Shown here in pieces: positions 1 to 6,882 of a stretch of DNA of 64,000 nucleotides (positions are counted from its first letter, which is position 1; each line of letters begins with the position of its first letter). The stretch comes from Clostridia bacterium (GTDB taxonomy: Bacteria > Bacillota > Clostridia > UBA1381 > UBA9506). The notes beneath the pieces were generated by a model. It saw nothing but the letters and a program-made list of their open reading frames with translations. It was not told the origin of the DNA and did not search any database. The DNA is taken from contig JAFYVH010000021.1 of the NCBI GenBank assembly GCA_017549205.1, positions 62,001 through 126,000 on the forward strand. The letters are read 5' to 3'. Made by a program: the position numbers and the translations under genes.

Positions 1-152
1 TCAGCTAAGCGACCTAATAATGAAAGCATTTCTTTGTTTTTAAAAATCATAAAACCATCTGTTTGAATGATGTTGGCATCGAAAAGGGAAGAAAGGCGAA
101 TTTTATCATATTTTCCCTCAACCACAATGGTTTCTTTAATAATCTCTTTCAT
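1..152 (-). CDS. TOPRIM-domain protein, N-terminal fragment
   Basis: About 50 N-terminal residues are visible and the gene runs off the left edge. The motif TIVVEGKYDKIRLSSLFDA resembles the first strand and catalytic Glu region of TOPRIM folds (RNase M5, primase-type). The start ATG (152-150) shares one base with the dnaN stop (TAATG), so the two are probably translationally coupled. RNase M5 is one option, but the sequence after the Glu looks more like the clostridial TOPRIM proteins of unknown role. The family call is reasonable and the exact function is open. Confidence 0.72.
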   Translation of the reverse strand, partial: MKEIIKETIVVEGKYDKIRLSSLFDANIIQTDGFMIFKNKEMLSLLGRLA

Positions 153-1255
153 TAGTGCAACCGTACCGGCAAAACAATATAATGGAAGCTATTACCCTCA
201 ACAGGTTGAATCACAACAGGATTTAACGCTGTTGAAAAACTCAATTTAATTTCTTTGCAATCAGCATTTTTAAAGGCTTCCATTAAATAGCGGGGGTTAA
301 AGGCAATTTCAATGGGATCACCCTGCATGTCTACCTCAAACTTATCTTTCACCTGGCCTAAAACCGTTTCACAATTAATGTTCACCTGTCCATCTTCAAT
401 CTGCAAAAGAACATGTGCTTTTACAGCCTCACTGGCGATTAAGGATGCACGGTCAATTGAATCTAAAATTTCTTTTGTTTCGGTGACAACAAAAAGCGTA
501 TTTTCGTGTTTTGCAACACCTTCATAATTTAAATAATCTCCATCAATTAACCGTGTGGTAACGATGCAGTTTTTAAGTGTCAGGCGAGCTTGCTTGTCAC
601 TTACTTTAATTTTCACTTCAAAATCAGATTCGCCAAGCAAGGTCAAAAGCTCTCTTGCAGTTTTACCCTGCATAATAAATTTTAAAGTGCCGGCATGAGC
701 TGTTTCTTCACGGCGAATGGCTAAACGGTAACCATCACAGCCAACAACATTTAAAACACCATCTTTAATATCAAACAAAATGCCGGTTAAATAAGGCTTG
801 GTGTCATTTTGGGAAATGGCATAAACTGTTTGACGAATCATATTTTTAAGTAAATGTTCCTGAATCGTAACCTCATCAATGGCAGTTATCTCTTGGGGAC
901 GAGGAAATTCATCGGCAGTTGCAATTGAAAAATTAAATTTTGCATTTCCGCAGGAAAGTAAAATAACATTGCTTTCATTTACTTCAATATTGGCTTCATC
1001 GGCATGAAAGGGGAGTTTTTTTACGGCATCAGAAAATAAATTGGCTTTAACAACACAACTTCCTTTTTTTTCTATTCTGCCGGGAATGCTGCAGTCAATG
1101 CACAATTCAAGATTATTGCCTAAAAATCTGATTTCATTGTCTTTTGCTTCAATAAAAATACCTTCCAGTATATTCATTGTGCTTTTGCTGGCAACAGCTC
1201 GTTCTACAATGTTAACAGCATCAAGCAAATCACTTCTGCGACAAGTAAACTTCAT
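152..1255 (-). CDS. dnaN: DNA polymerase III beta sliding clamp
   Basis: This is a 367-residue protein of normal clamp length with the three-repeat DnaN pattern. It starts MKFTCRRSDLLDAVNIVERA and ends in the typical IVLPVRLH tail that helps form the clamp-loader/polymerase binding pocket. The clamp encircles DNA and tethers DNA polymerase III; the replicative subunit gene dnaE lies at the other end of this window. The RBS GAGGAG precedes the ATG. dnaA is not upstream: a divergent glycosyltransferase gene lies there instead, across an AT-rich gap. Confidence 0.97.
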   Translation of the reverse strand: MKFTCRRSDLLDAVNIVERAVASKSTMNILEGIFIEAKDNEIRFLGNNLELCIDCSIPGRIEKKGSCVVKANLFSDAVKKLPFHADEANIEVNESNVILLSCGNAKFNFSIATADEFPRPQEITAIDEVTIQEHLLKNMIRQTVYAISQNDTKPYLTGILFDIKDGVLNVVGCDGYRLAIRREETAHAGTLKFIMQGKTARELLTLLGESDFEVKIKVSDKQARLTLKNCIVTTRLIDGDYLNYEGVAKHENTLFVVTETKEILDSIDRASLIASEAVKAHVLLQIEDGQVNINCETVLGQVKDKFEVDMQGDPIEIAFNPRYLMEAFKNADCKEIKLSFSTALNPVVIQPVEGNSFHYIVLPVRLH

Positions 1256-1786
1256 TTTTTTCTCCTCTTTTCTTTTATAATATAAAGTAAAAAATAATCG
1301 TTATAATAGTAAGGGTTGTTAGTTCTGTTAAAAACCTTTTTAAATGAGAACAGAAAAGGGTTTTTGGCTATTGATAACCTTGTTGATAAAAAGTTTATAA
1401 AAATAATAATTAACAGATAAAATTATGAAAATTTACAATAAATGTAAACAAAAAATCTATTCACAGTATTATTTACAAGAAGTAACAATAAAGAAACAGG
1501 TGGTTGTTGAAAAGTGTAAAATAACCCATAACAAAGAGAAAAAATAAGGTTATAAAAGGAAAAGAAATTGCGAAAAACCCCATAACTTCGTTAAAAAGTT
1601 ATGCACACATCTGTTAGTAAACAACCAAAAATATGTAATATATATAATATACTATAATTGTATCATATTTTAGTTATAAAAAAAAGAGAAAAGAGAAAAA
1701 AATTTTTAAAATTATAGATGTTTGTGTCAAAATTTGCTACAATAAGAGAGGAATATTTTTAAAATAAAAGAAAAGGGGGTAGTGGG
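1256..1786. other. AT-rich intergenic region with DnaA-box-like sites
   Basis: A 531-bp gap between the divergent dnaN and glycosyltransferase genes. It holds one exact match to TTATNCACA at 1599-1607 (TTATGCACA, plus strand). There are two one-mismatch sites, at 1457-1465 (CTATTCACA, plus) and 1381-1389 (TTATCAACA, minus). A very AT-rich stretch at 1630-1735 follows. Position next to dnaN makes an origin or origin remnant possible. No protein-coding gene was seen in it. Confidence 0.45.
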
Positions 1787-2491
1787 ATGATTTCTGTGAT
1801 TGTGCCGGCATTTAATGAAGAAAAAAGAATTGAAAAAACGGTTAAAGCCATCGAAGAAATACTTTTGAAACAAGAAGATGCATTTGAAATTATTGTGGTA
1901 AATGACGGTAGCCGTGATAAAACAGAGGAAGTTGTTAAAACTCTTGAAAATACCCATATACGCCTTTTATCGTATGAGAAGAATAAAGGAAAGGGTGGGG
2001 CGGTTAAATACGGTGTAAACAACGCTGTGGGCGATTATATTATATTTACTGATGCTGACCTGCCATACCCACCGGAAAACATAGAAAAAGCCAAAAATCT
2101 GCTTACAATAAATGATGTTGTTTTGGGAATCAGGCAGAAAAGTTTGACCGGACAAAAATATCCCTGGTATCGAACAGTGATGTCAAAAGCTTTTATTTTT
2201 TTTGTGCAAAGTGTTTTGCATTTAAAAGAAAAGGATACACAATGCGGTTTTAAAGGATTTCGTAAAGAGGCGGCACAGGCAATTTTTGAAAGGGTTTATT
2301 TAACCGGTTGGGGCTTTGATGTTGAAACTATTTTTGTGGCACACAAGTTAGGCCTGAAAATCGGTCGTATTGAGGTAGAGCTTTTTCATGAAAATAAAAA
2401 TTCCAAAATAAATGTGATTCAAACAACCCTTTCAATGATGCGTGAGGTTTTTCAGGTGAAAAAGAACAATAAAAAAGGATTATATAAATAA
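1787..2491 (+). CDS. Family 2 glycosyltransferase (dolichyl-phosphate glucosyltransferase-like)
   Basis: The 234-residue protein has a GT-A fold: an N-terminal VIVPAFNEEKRI nucleotide-binding segment, VNDGSRDKT, the DxD-type motif FTDADLPYPPENI and a C-terminal GWGFDVETIFVA segment. This pattern matches DPM1/ALG5-like enzymes that transfer a sugar from a nucleotide donor to a polyprenyl phosphate at the membrane. No transmembrane segment is seen, so it is probably a peripheral cytoplasmic enzyme. It is monocistronic, with its own terminator just downstream. The sugar and acceptor cannot be told from sequence. Confidence 0.85.
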   Translation: MISVIVPAFNEEKRIEKTVKAIEEILLKQEDAFEIIVVNDGSRDKTEEVVKTLENTHIRLLSYEKNKGKGGAVKYGVNNAVGDYIIFTDADLPYPPENIEKAKNLLTINDVVLGIRQKSLTGQKYPWYRTVMSKAFIFFVQSVLHLKEKDTQCGFKGFRKEAAQAIFERVYLTGWGFDVETIFVAHKLGLKIGRIEVELFHENKNSKINVIQTTLSMMREVFQVKKNNKKGLYK

Positions 2492-2493
2492 AA

Positions 2494-2525
2494 AAAGCAC
2501 TGCAAAAAGCAGTGCTTTCATTATT
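2494..2525. terminator. Bidirectional Rho-independent terminator
   Basis: Perfect 10-bp stem AAAGCACTGC / GCAGTGCTTT around an AAAAA loop at 2494-2518, with A and T runs outside. It sits between the converging glycosyltransferase and hom genes. Confidence 0.85.
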
Positions 2526-2529
2526 TTTA

Positions 2530-3723
2530 CTAATCTAACAGACGAATAAAGGCGCCACGACCGGATAAAGCATCTAAAAAGGCCTTTTCGGTCATTTCTT
2601 TTGTAACAAAGAACCATTCACCATTTTCAGAACCTAAAAGTTCGGCACCATCAAAGTCTTTTGAGACCGCTTCACTTTCTGCACGAACAAAGAAACGGAA
2701 AACAGCAGCATCGGGATCTGCCATAAAGTCCTTATCCACCTGCTTCCAGGTGATGAATTTGTTAATATGAATGTGTTTTGCTGCGTCAATCACATCGGCA
2801 ACAACGGCGCTTGCTGTGGGCAGCTTGCCTGCGCCACGACCATAAAACATAACATCGCCCAAAGAGTCGCCCTTAACCAAAATGGCATTGAACACATCAT
2901 TCACATCAGAAAGCTGATGATTTTTTGAAATAACCATGGGACAAACACGGCTGAAAACTTCGCCGTCTTCAGAAATTTTTGCAAAGCCAATCAGCTTAAT
3001 GACGGAATTATATTTTTCTGCAAAGGCAACATCGCTTCTGGTGATTTTTGTGATGCCTTCGGTTTTGATATTACGCCAGTTCACAAACTTGCCGGAGGCA
3101 AGAGATGCCAAAATGGCAATTTTGCGGCAGGCGTCATACCCCTCAACATCGGCCTCGGGATTCCGCTCGGCATAGCCTAAACACTGTGCATCAGCCAAAG
3201 CACCTGCAAAATCGGCACCATCGGTAATCATTTTTGTTAAAATGTAATTGGTTGTGCCGTTTAGGATGCCGTAAATTTCTTCAATCTCATTGGCAGCCAG
3301 ACATTGATTTAAAGGACGGATAATGGGGATACCACCGCCGACAGATGCCTCAAAAAGATAGTTAACATGGTTTTCTTTTGCAATGGCCATCAGCTCGGTG
3401 CCGTGCTCTGCAACCAGCTCTTTGTTTGAGGTAACCACATTTTTGCCGGCGCAAAGAGCCGCCTTTGAATATTCATAAGCGGGTTTTAATCCGCCCATAA
3501 CCTCAACAACAATGCTCACTTCGTCATCATTTAAAATGTCATCAAAGTTTTTGGTGAAAAGCTGGGGATTTTCGTGATCGGGAAAATCACGAAGGTCTAA
3601 AATATATTTAACATCAATGGTTTTGCCACCGGTTTTTTTAGCAATGCTTTTTTCGTTTTTCTTTAAAACTTCATACACACCGGAGCCAACAACACCATAG
3701 CCCATAATTGCAATTTTTATCAT
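2530..3723 (-). CDS. hom: Homoserine dehydrogenase
   Basis: NAD(P)-dependent reduction of aspartate semialdehyde to homoserine, the branch to threonine and methionine. The protein has 397 residues. The N-terminal Rossmann motif IAIMGYGVVGSG is followed by the catalytic domain with GILNGTTNYILTKM and GYAERNPEADVEGYDA. The C-terminal part after about residue 330 is shorter than the ACT domain of the roughly 430-residue Bacillus enzyme and may be a reduced ACT-like module. The start at 3723 was chosen over an upstream ATG because GGGAGG lies at the right distance. It stands alone, with no thrB or thrC beside it. Confidence 0.95.
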   Translation of the reverse strand: MIKIAIMGYGVVGSGVYEVLKKNEKSIAKKTGGKTIDVKYILDLRDFPDHENPQLFTKNFDDILNDDEVSIVVEVMGGLKPAYEYSKAALCAGKNVVTSNKELVAEHGTELMAIAKENHVNYLFEASVGGGIPIIRPLNQCLAANEIEEIYGILNGTTNYILTKMITDGADFAGALADAQCLGYAERNPEADVEGYDACRKIAILASLASGKFVNWRNIKTEGITKITRSDVAFAEKYNSVIKLIGFAKISEDGEVFSRVCPMVISKNHQLSDVNDVFNAILVKGDSLGDVMFYGRGAGKLPTASAVVADVIDAAKHIHINKFITWKQVDKDFMADPDAAVFRFFVRAESEAVSKDFDGAELLGSENGEWFFVTKEMTEKAFLDALSGRGAFIRLLD

Positions 3724-3801
3724 TGTGTACCTCCCGAAAGTTACAAAAACCAAAAATTTTGGCACAACTTTGCTTTGTAACAAATTTATTCCGCACCTTT
3801 A

Positions 3802-3830
3802 ATTATATCCAATAAACCCCATAAGGTCAA
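3802..3830 (-). promoter_or_regulatory. Promoter of hom
   Basis: Minus-strand TTGACC (3830-3825), 17-nt spacer, TATAAT (3807-3802), about 80 nt before the hom start codon. Confidence 0.8.
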
Positions 3831-3872
3831 GAGGTTTATGGAATTTTGGAAAATTTTTAGAGAAGGGATTAA

Positions 3873-3901
3873 GGAGGAACGACACATAGGTCGTTCCCTA
3901 C
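3873..3901. repeat. Dispersed palindromic element, copy A
   Basis: Arms GGAACGAC (3876-3883) and GTCGTTCC (3890-3897) around ACATAG, followed by CTAC. Nearly identical to the copy at 12978-13004. Confidence 0.75.
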
Positions 3902-3936
3902 ATACATAATATTTATATTCGGGAGAGTTTTAGGGA

Positions 3937-4202
3937 TTATTTATTTAATTTTTTATACTTGAATATTAAATAAGGAAGTATTAACAATCTCCATAATATA
4001 TAGATAATAGTATAAATAATCTTAAGTGGAAGAAAAAAATATTTAAATTTACGCATGTAATAACTCTTACGCATCATGATAATGATAGGCTTCCATTCTC
4101 CGCAACCCTCACATAACTCTAAATCTTTTGATAAAATAAATTTCTTTTCATTATCGTTGCTCTCGGTTATCCTATTCCAGCAATTAAACAAAATTCAGCC
4201 AT
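3937..4202 (-). pseudogene. Frameshifted small Cys-motif membrane protein gene
   Basis: A good RBS (AAGGAG) precedes ATG at 4202, giving MAEFCLIAGIG and then a stop. The next frame continues from a TTG at 4191 as ...NCWNRITESND...LCEGCGEWKP and two hydrophobic C-terminal stretches. One missing A in the TTTAATT stretch (4182-4188) would restore MAEFCLNCWNRI, the start known from a family of short clostridial proteins with N-terminal CxxC-type pairs. The gene is therefore probably intact with a one-base deletion, either genuine or a sequencing error. About 88 residues if repaired; function unknown. It is divergent from the XRE gene with shared promoters. Confidence 0.65.
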
Positions 4203-4230
4203 AATATCGTCTCCTTAATTATAATATATA

Positions 4231-4289
4231 TTTATTTAAATATATACTTTCTTATAGGAATTGTCAATAAGGTATATATTTAATAAAAT
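4231..4289. promoter_or_regulatory. Overlapping divergent promoters with inverted-repeat operator
   Basis: Plus strand: TTGTCA (4261-4266), 17 nt, TAAAAT (4284-4289), for the XRE gene. Minus strand: TTGACA (4267-4262), 17 nt, TATATT (4244-4239), for the small Cys-motif gene. The -35 boxes overlap. Arms TTTATTTAAATATATAC (4231-4247) and GTATATATTTAATAAA (4272-4287) form an inverted repeat covering both -10 regions, a likely binding site for the XRE repressor. Confidence 0.7.
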
Positions 4290-4307
4290 ATATTTAGAGG
4301 TGAGTTT

Positions 4308-4511
4308 ATGATAAGGATTATACTTGATTCTGCACTCAAAAATTATGATATATCTCGATATGAATTAGCAAAACGGACAGGGATTCGTTATCATATAATT
4401 GATAATTATTACAAAAACAAGGTTGTTCGATATGACAGTTTTATTTTAAATAAAATTTGCACAGCGTTAAATTGTAAAATTGAAGATATTATTAAATTTG
4501 AAAAAGAATAA
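4308..4511 (+). CDS. XRE-family (Cro/C1-type) HTH regulator
   Basis: A 67-residue single-domain protein. The helix-turn-helix is in ISRYELAKRTGIRYHIIDNY, with the family's usual C-terminal LNKICTALNCKIEDI helix. AGAGGTGAG precedes the ATG. It probably represses itself and the divergent gene through the inverted repeat between them. Low GC, like the surrounding accessory patch. Confidence 0.88.
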   Translation: MIRIILDSALKNYDISRYELAKRTGIRYHIIDNYYKNKVVRYDSFILNKICTALNCKIEDIIKFEKE

Positions 4512-4538
4512 AACCACCCGTTCGGGTGGTTTTTTGTT
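4511..4538 (+). terminator. Rho-independent terminator of the XRE gene
   Basis: Stem AAACCACCC (4511-4519) / GGGTGGTTT (4524-4532), then a T run. Confidence 0.88.
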
Positions 4539-4591
4539 TTATGTTTATAATGAATATAATGTGTTTTAGATGAAAATATTGCTTTGTGCTT

Positions 4592-4663
4592 GTAGGGACA
4601 GGCGTCCTCGACTATCCGTTTCTGAAAAAAGCTTTGCAGACCGTCCGAAAGGCCGGTCCCTAC
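4592..4663. repeat. GTAGGGAC-bounded intergenic element
   Basis: Perfect terminal inverted repeats GTAGGGAC (4592-4599) and GTCCCTAC (4656-4663) bound a 72-bp GC-rich element. It shares its ends in style with the palindromic elements elsewhere in this window. Confidence 0.7.
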
Positions 4664-4721
4664 GATTCAATTTGCCAAAAGCGTGGGAAGCACATCTATC
4701 TTACATAGGCGAATATAGCTG

Positions 4722-4757
4722 AAAAAAAGCGTACTGAATTTTCAGTACGCTTTTTTT
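4722..4757. terminator. Bidirectional terminator downstream of the csoR operon
   Basis: Perfect stem AAAAAAAGCGTACTGA (4722-4737) / TCAGTACGCTTTTTTT (4742-4757). It serves the minus-strand gene ending at 4787. Confidence 0.85.
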
Positions 4758-4786
4758 CGAAAAATCAGGACAATAGAGAAATTTTA

Positions 4787-4936
4787 TTATTTTTTCTCTA
4801 AAATCTTATTTGCTTCTTCTGCCGGAATTTCTTTCATAGTTTCACCACAACATTTAATGCCGCAGTTTTCACAAGTGCAGTCGATTAATACTTTTACCAT
4901 AGCACCGCATTTTTCACAAATTACGATTTTTTCCAT
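4787..4936 (-). CDS. Cys-rich mini-protein, desulforedoxin-like
   Basis: A 49-residue reading frame with seven Cys: ICEKCGAMVKVL, CTCENCGIKCCGETMKEI, then an acidic/basic tail. The CxxC...CC spacing and CCGETM ending resemble the metal-ribbon N-domain of desulfoferrodoxin, so it may bind iron, zinc or copper. An RBS (GGAGG) precedes the ATG. It lies 12 bp after csoR on the same strand and behind the CsoR operator, so metal-responsive expression is likely. The role as metal scavenger or redox protein is inference. Confidence 0.75.
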   Translation of the reverse strand: MEKIVICEKCGAMVKVLIDCTCENCGIKCCGETMKEIPAEEANKILEKK

Positions 4937-4948
4937 GTTTTCACCTCC

Positions 4949-5245
4949 TTATTGATTAAATCTTTTGAATAGACTAATTAATTCGTCAATAGTATCTAAA
5001 TCACCATTTTCCAAATCTCTGGTAACACACATATATAAATGATTCTCTAAAATGTGAGCAGACAAGCTTTTAACGGAATTCTGAACGGCAGATAATTGTA
5101 TTAACACATCATTACAGTATGCGTCGTTCTCAATCATTTTAGTTATTCCTTTTATTTGCCCATCTATCCTGTTCAATCTATTGACTATTAATTTTTTCTC
5201 ATCTGAACTTCTTTTCGTTTTCTTGTTGCAGCAATTGTTATCCAT
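4949..5245 (-). CDS. csoR: CsoR/RcnR-family metal-sensing repressor
   Basis: A 98-residue all-helical DUF156 protein. The family segment VNRLNRIDGQIKGI binds DNA. The Cys-His-Cys set needed for Cu(I) sensing appears as AYCNDV and ENHLYMC (His and Cys four apart), which favours copper over nickel. The start at 5245 has GGGAGG upstream. A longer in-frame extension upstream would overlap the promoter and was rejected. It heads an operon with the Cys-rich mini-protein; no copZ or copA is adjacent. Confidence 0.92.
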   Translation of the reverse strand: MDNNCCNKKTKRSSDEKKLIVNRLNRIDGQIKGITKMIENDAYCNDVLIQLSAVQNSVKSLSAHILENHLYMCVTRDLENGDLDTIDELISLFKRFNQ

Positions 5246-5263
5246 ATCAATCCTCCCGTTAAA

Positions 5264-5293
5264 ATAATATACCCTATCGGGGTATATTGTCAA
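5264..5293 (-). promoter_or_regulatory. csoR promoter with embedded CsoR operator
   Basis: Minus-strand TTGACA (5293-5288), 18-nt spacer, TATTAT (5269-5264). The spacer and -10 hold ATATACCC-TATC-GGGGTATAT (5267-5287), the G-tract palindrome typical of CsoR operators. A second half site, GGGGGTAT, lies at 5296-5303. Apo-CsoR would block polymerase directly. Confidence 0.82.
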
Positions 5294-5371
5294 TAGGGGG
5301 TATATTAATTTATGATATAAATCTTGCAAGGGATTTATATAGTTGAAAAAAGAACCATAGAGAGATTTATA

Positions 5372-5550
5372 CATTAGCTAAATTTTGCAACAAGTTGCAA
5401 AGCGAAATTATTGCTTTGCAATAGCTAAATAATTCCTGCGGAGTAGCTAAATTAAATTCGCTTTTAGCGTGCGAAGCACATTTAGCTGCCGCAGGCAATT
5501 TAGTTGAGCTTGCGGGGTTTAGCTCGCGTTAGCAAATTTAGCTGAAAAAA
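5372..5550. repeat. Cluster of TAGCTAAAT-type short repeats
   Basis: At least seven copies of TAGCTAAAT or its relative ATTTAGCT/ATTTAGTT occur in both orientations over about 170 bp, separated by GC-richer bits. The end (AGCTGAAAAAAAGC followed by AACAATAGAGA) recurs at 4717-4779 around a terminator. No gene was seen here. Confidence 0.55.
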
Positions 5551-5570
5551 AGCCGAACAATAGAGATATT

Positions 5571-5921
5571 TTAATTCTTGTTTTTCTTCGCAGTATTTAT
5601 TGAAGAAATAAGCATTCTTTTTATTTCTTCAGCAAGAATGATTGGATTGTCATAATCATATTCAAACAACTTTGTATTCTTTAAAAGAGTAAGCCAGTAT
5701 ATACTTTCGCTAACCTCTTTAAGAGAAATATGCAATTTTGCAATAAAATCCGGCTTGCTATTACCATAAATCGCTTCATTTATATTTGCACCGACACTTG
5801 TTGCACTACGAAGAAGTTGTTTTGCAATTGTTGTATCTCTTTTCGATTTTGAATATTCTTCATAAAATAATACAATTTTGGTCGCAAACTCCAATGATTT
5901 ATTTAAAAGTGGACTTTCCAT
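5571..5921 (-). CDS. Four-helix-bundle protein (23S rRNA intervening-sequence type)
   Basis: A 116-residue all-helical protein with the family pattern LLNKSLEFATKIVLFYEE, LLRSATSVGANINEA and KLHISLKEVSESIYWL. Such proteins are encoded in 23S rRNA intervening sequences of some bacteria but also as free-standing genes near mobile DNA, as here. The molecular role is not established. The ATG at 5921 was chosen because GAGGTG lies just upstream. The surroundings are repeat-rich and AT-rich, consistent with an accessory island. Confidence 0.85.
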   Translation of the reverse strand: MESPLLNKSLEFATKIVLFYEEYSKSKRDTTIAKQLLRSATSVGANINEAIYGNSKPDFIAKLHISLKEVSESIYWLTLLKNTKLFEYDYDNPIILAEEIKRMLISSINTAKKNKN

Positions 5922-5989
5922 TATTTTCACCTCAAATTTAGTATATCATAAATACATATACAAATCAATGTTTTGCAAAAGCAAAACTA

Positions 5990-6087
5990 CCTTTTCTTTT
6001 CTCTTCTCTATTCTCTTTTATCTATGATCTGGAAACGACAATTTTTAGTGAAGAGTGAAGAGAGAATAGTGAATAGTGAAGAGTACA
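5990..6087. repeat. GAATAGTGAAGAG-type low-complexity repeats
   Basis: AGTGAAGAG/GAATAGTG units repeat tandemly at 6046-6083. A partly complementary TTCTCTTCTCTATTCTCTTTT lies at about 5999-6019. GAAACGACAA occurs twice (6031-6041 and 6091-6102). Confidence 0.5.
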
Positions 6088-6132
6088 AAAAGAAACGACA
6101 ACTTTCTTGTCGAAAATTGTCGTTTCTTTTTG
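6088..6132 (-). terminator. Hairpin terminator after tRNA-Arg
   Basis: AAAAAGAAACGACAA and TTGTCGTTTCTTTTT can pair around a small inner hairpin. On the minus strand it follows the tRNA end and finishes in a T-rich run. Confidence 0.65.
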
Positions 6133-6205
6133 GTACGCCTGATAGGAGTCGAACCTACGCTCCCGCCTCCGGAGGGCGGTGCTCTATCCACTGAGCTACA
6201 GGCGC
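6131..6205 (-). tRNA. tRNA-Arg (anticodon CCG)
   Basis: Cloverleaf read on the minus strand: acceptor GCGCCTG/CAGGCGT (one G-U pair), D arm GCTC...GAGC, anticodon stem CCGCC/GGCGG with loop CTCCGGA (anticodon CCG) and T arm GTAGG/CCTAT with TTCGACT. The discriminator A and CCA are encoded. Confidence 0.96.
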
Positions 6206-6221
6206 ATATACAGGGGAAAAG

Positions 6222-6869
6222 TTATTTCCCCTTTTTTTCAGTTTGTGCAATTTTATAAGATAAAGTCATTAAACTGTCACTTAAGTGAACATTTTCAACG
6301 GCAACATCTTCCGGCACTTCAATTTCGGTATAAGAAAAGTTTAAAAGTCCTTTAATTTTTAACTTTAAAAGCCGGGGCACCACCATTTCAATAGCAGCTT
6401 TTGGCAAGGCTAAAATGGCGATATCAACGGTGTTGGCAGCACAAAAGGCTTCCAAATCGTCAACATCTTGCACAGGCAAATCGTGAATCTGTGTACCGAT
6501 GAGGGATGGGCTTTTATCGAAAATACCAACCAGCTCAAAACCGCGCTTTGCAAAATTTGAATGGTTTGCAAGGGCATGACCCAAGTTACCGGCGCCGATA
6601 ATAATGGTTTTATAGCCATGAGAAAGGCCTAAAATATCACCAATTTCTCTGTGCAAGGTTTCAATGTTATAGCCATAACCCTGCTGACCAAAACCACCAA
6701 AGCAGTTAAAGTCCTGCCGGACCTGAGATGCGGTTACGCCCATTTTTTCACTAAGTTCACCGGAGGAAATCCTTGTAATACCTTGACGGAGCAGGGCGCC
6801 TAAATAGCGGTAATACCGGGGAAGTCGTTTCACAACAACAAGTGGGACTTCTCTCTTTTCATGTTTCAT
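6222..6869 (-). CDS. rex: Redox-sensing transcriptional repressor Rex
   Basis: A 215-residue protein. The N-terminal winged helix (about 1-80) includes ISSGELSEKMGVTASQVRQD and FGQQGYGYNI. A Rossmann domain begins at IIIGAGNLGHALANH and senses NADH/NAD+. Rex homodimers leave DNA when NADH rises, so they match fermentation and respiration genes to redox state. It is the last gene of the acn-icd-rex operon, 13 bp after icd, suggesting that TCA-branch enzymes and the NADH sensor are made together. Confidence 0.96.
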   Translation of the reverse strand: MKHEKREVPLVVVKRLPRYYRYLGALLRQGITRISSGELSEKMGVTASQVRQDFNCFGGFGQQGYGYNIETLHREIGDILGLSHGYKTIIIGAGNLGHALANHSNFAKRGFELVGIFDKSPSLIGTQIHDLPVQDVDDLEAFCAANTVDIAILALPKAAIEMVVPRLLKLKIKGLLNFSYTEIEVPEDVAVENVHLSDSLMTLSYKIAQTEKKGK

Positions 6870-6882
6870 TTTTTATCTTCCT

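Noticed and set aside
5372-5550. CRISPR array
   Set aside because: Repeat units are only 9 bp, occur in both orientations and are unevenly spaced.
5973-6258. Short plus-strand frames across tRNA-Arg
   Set aside because: They are the antisense of a clear tRNA and low-complexity repeats.
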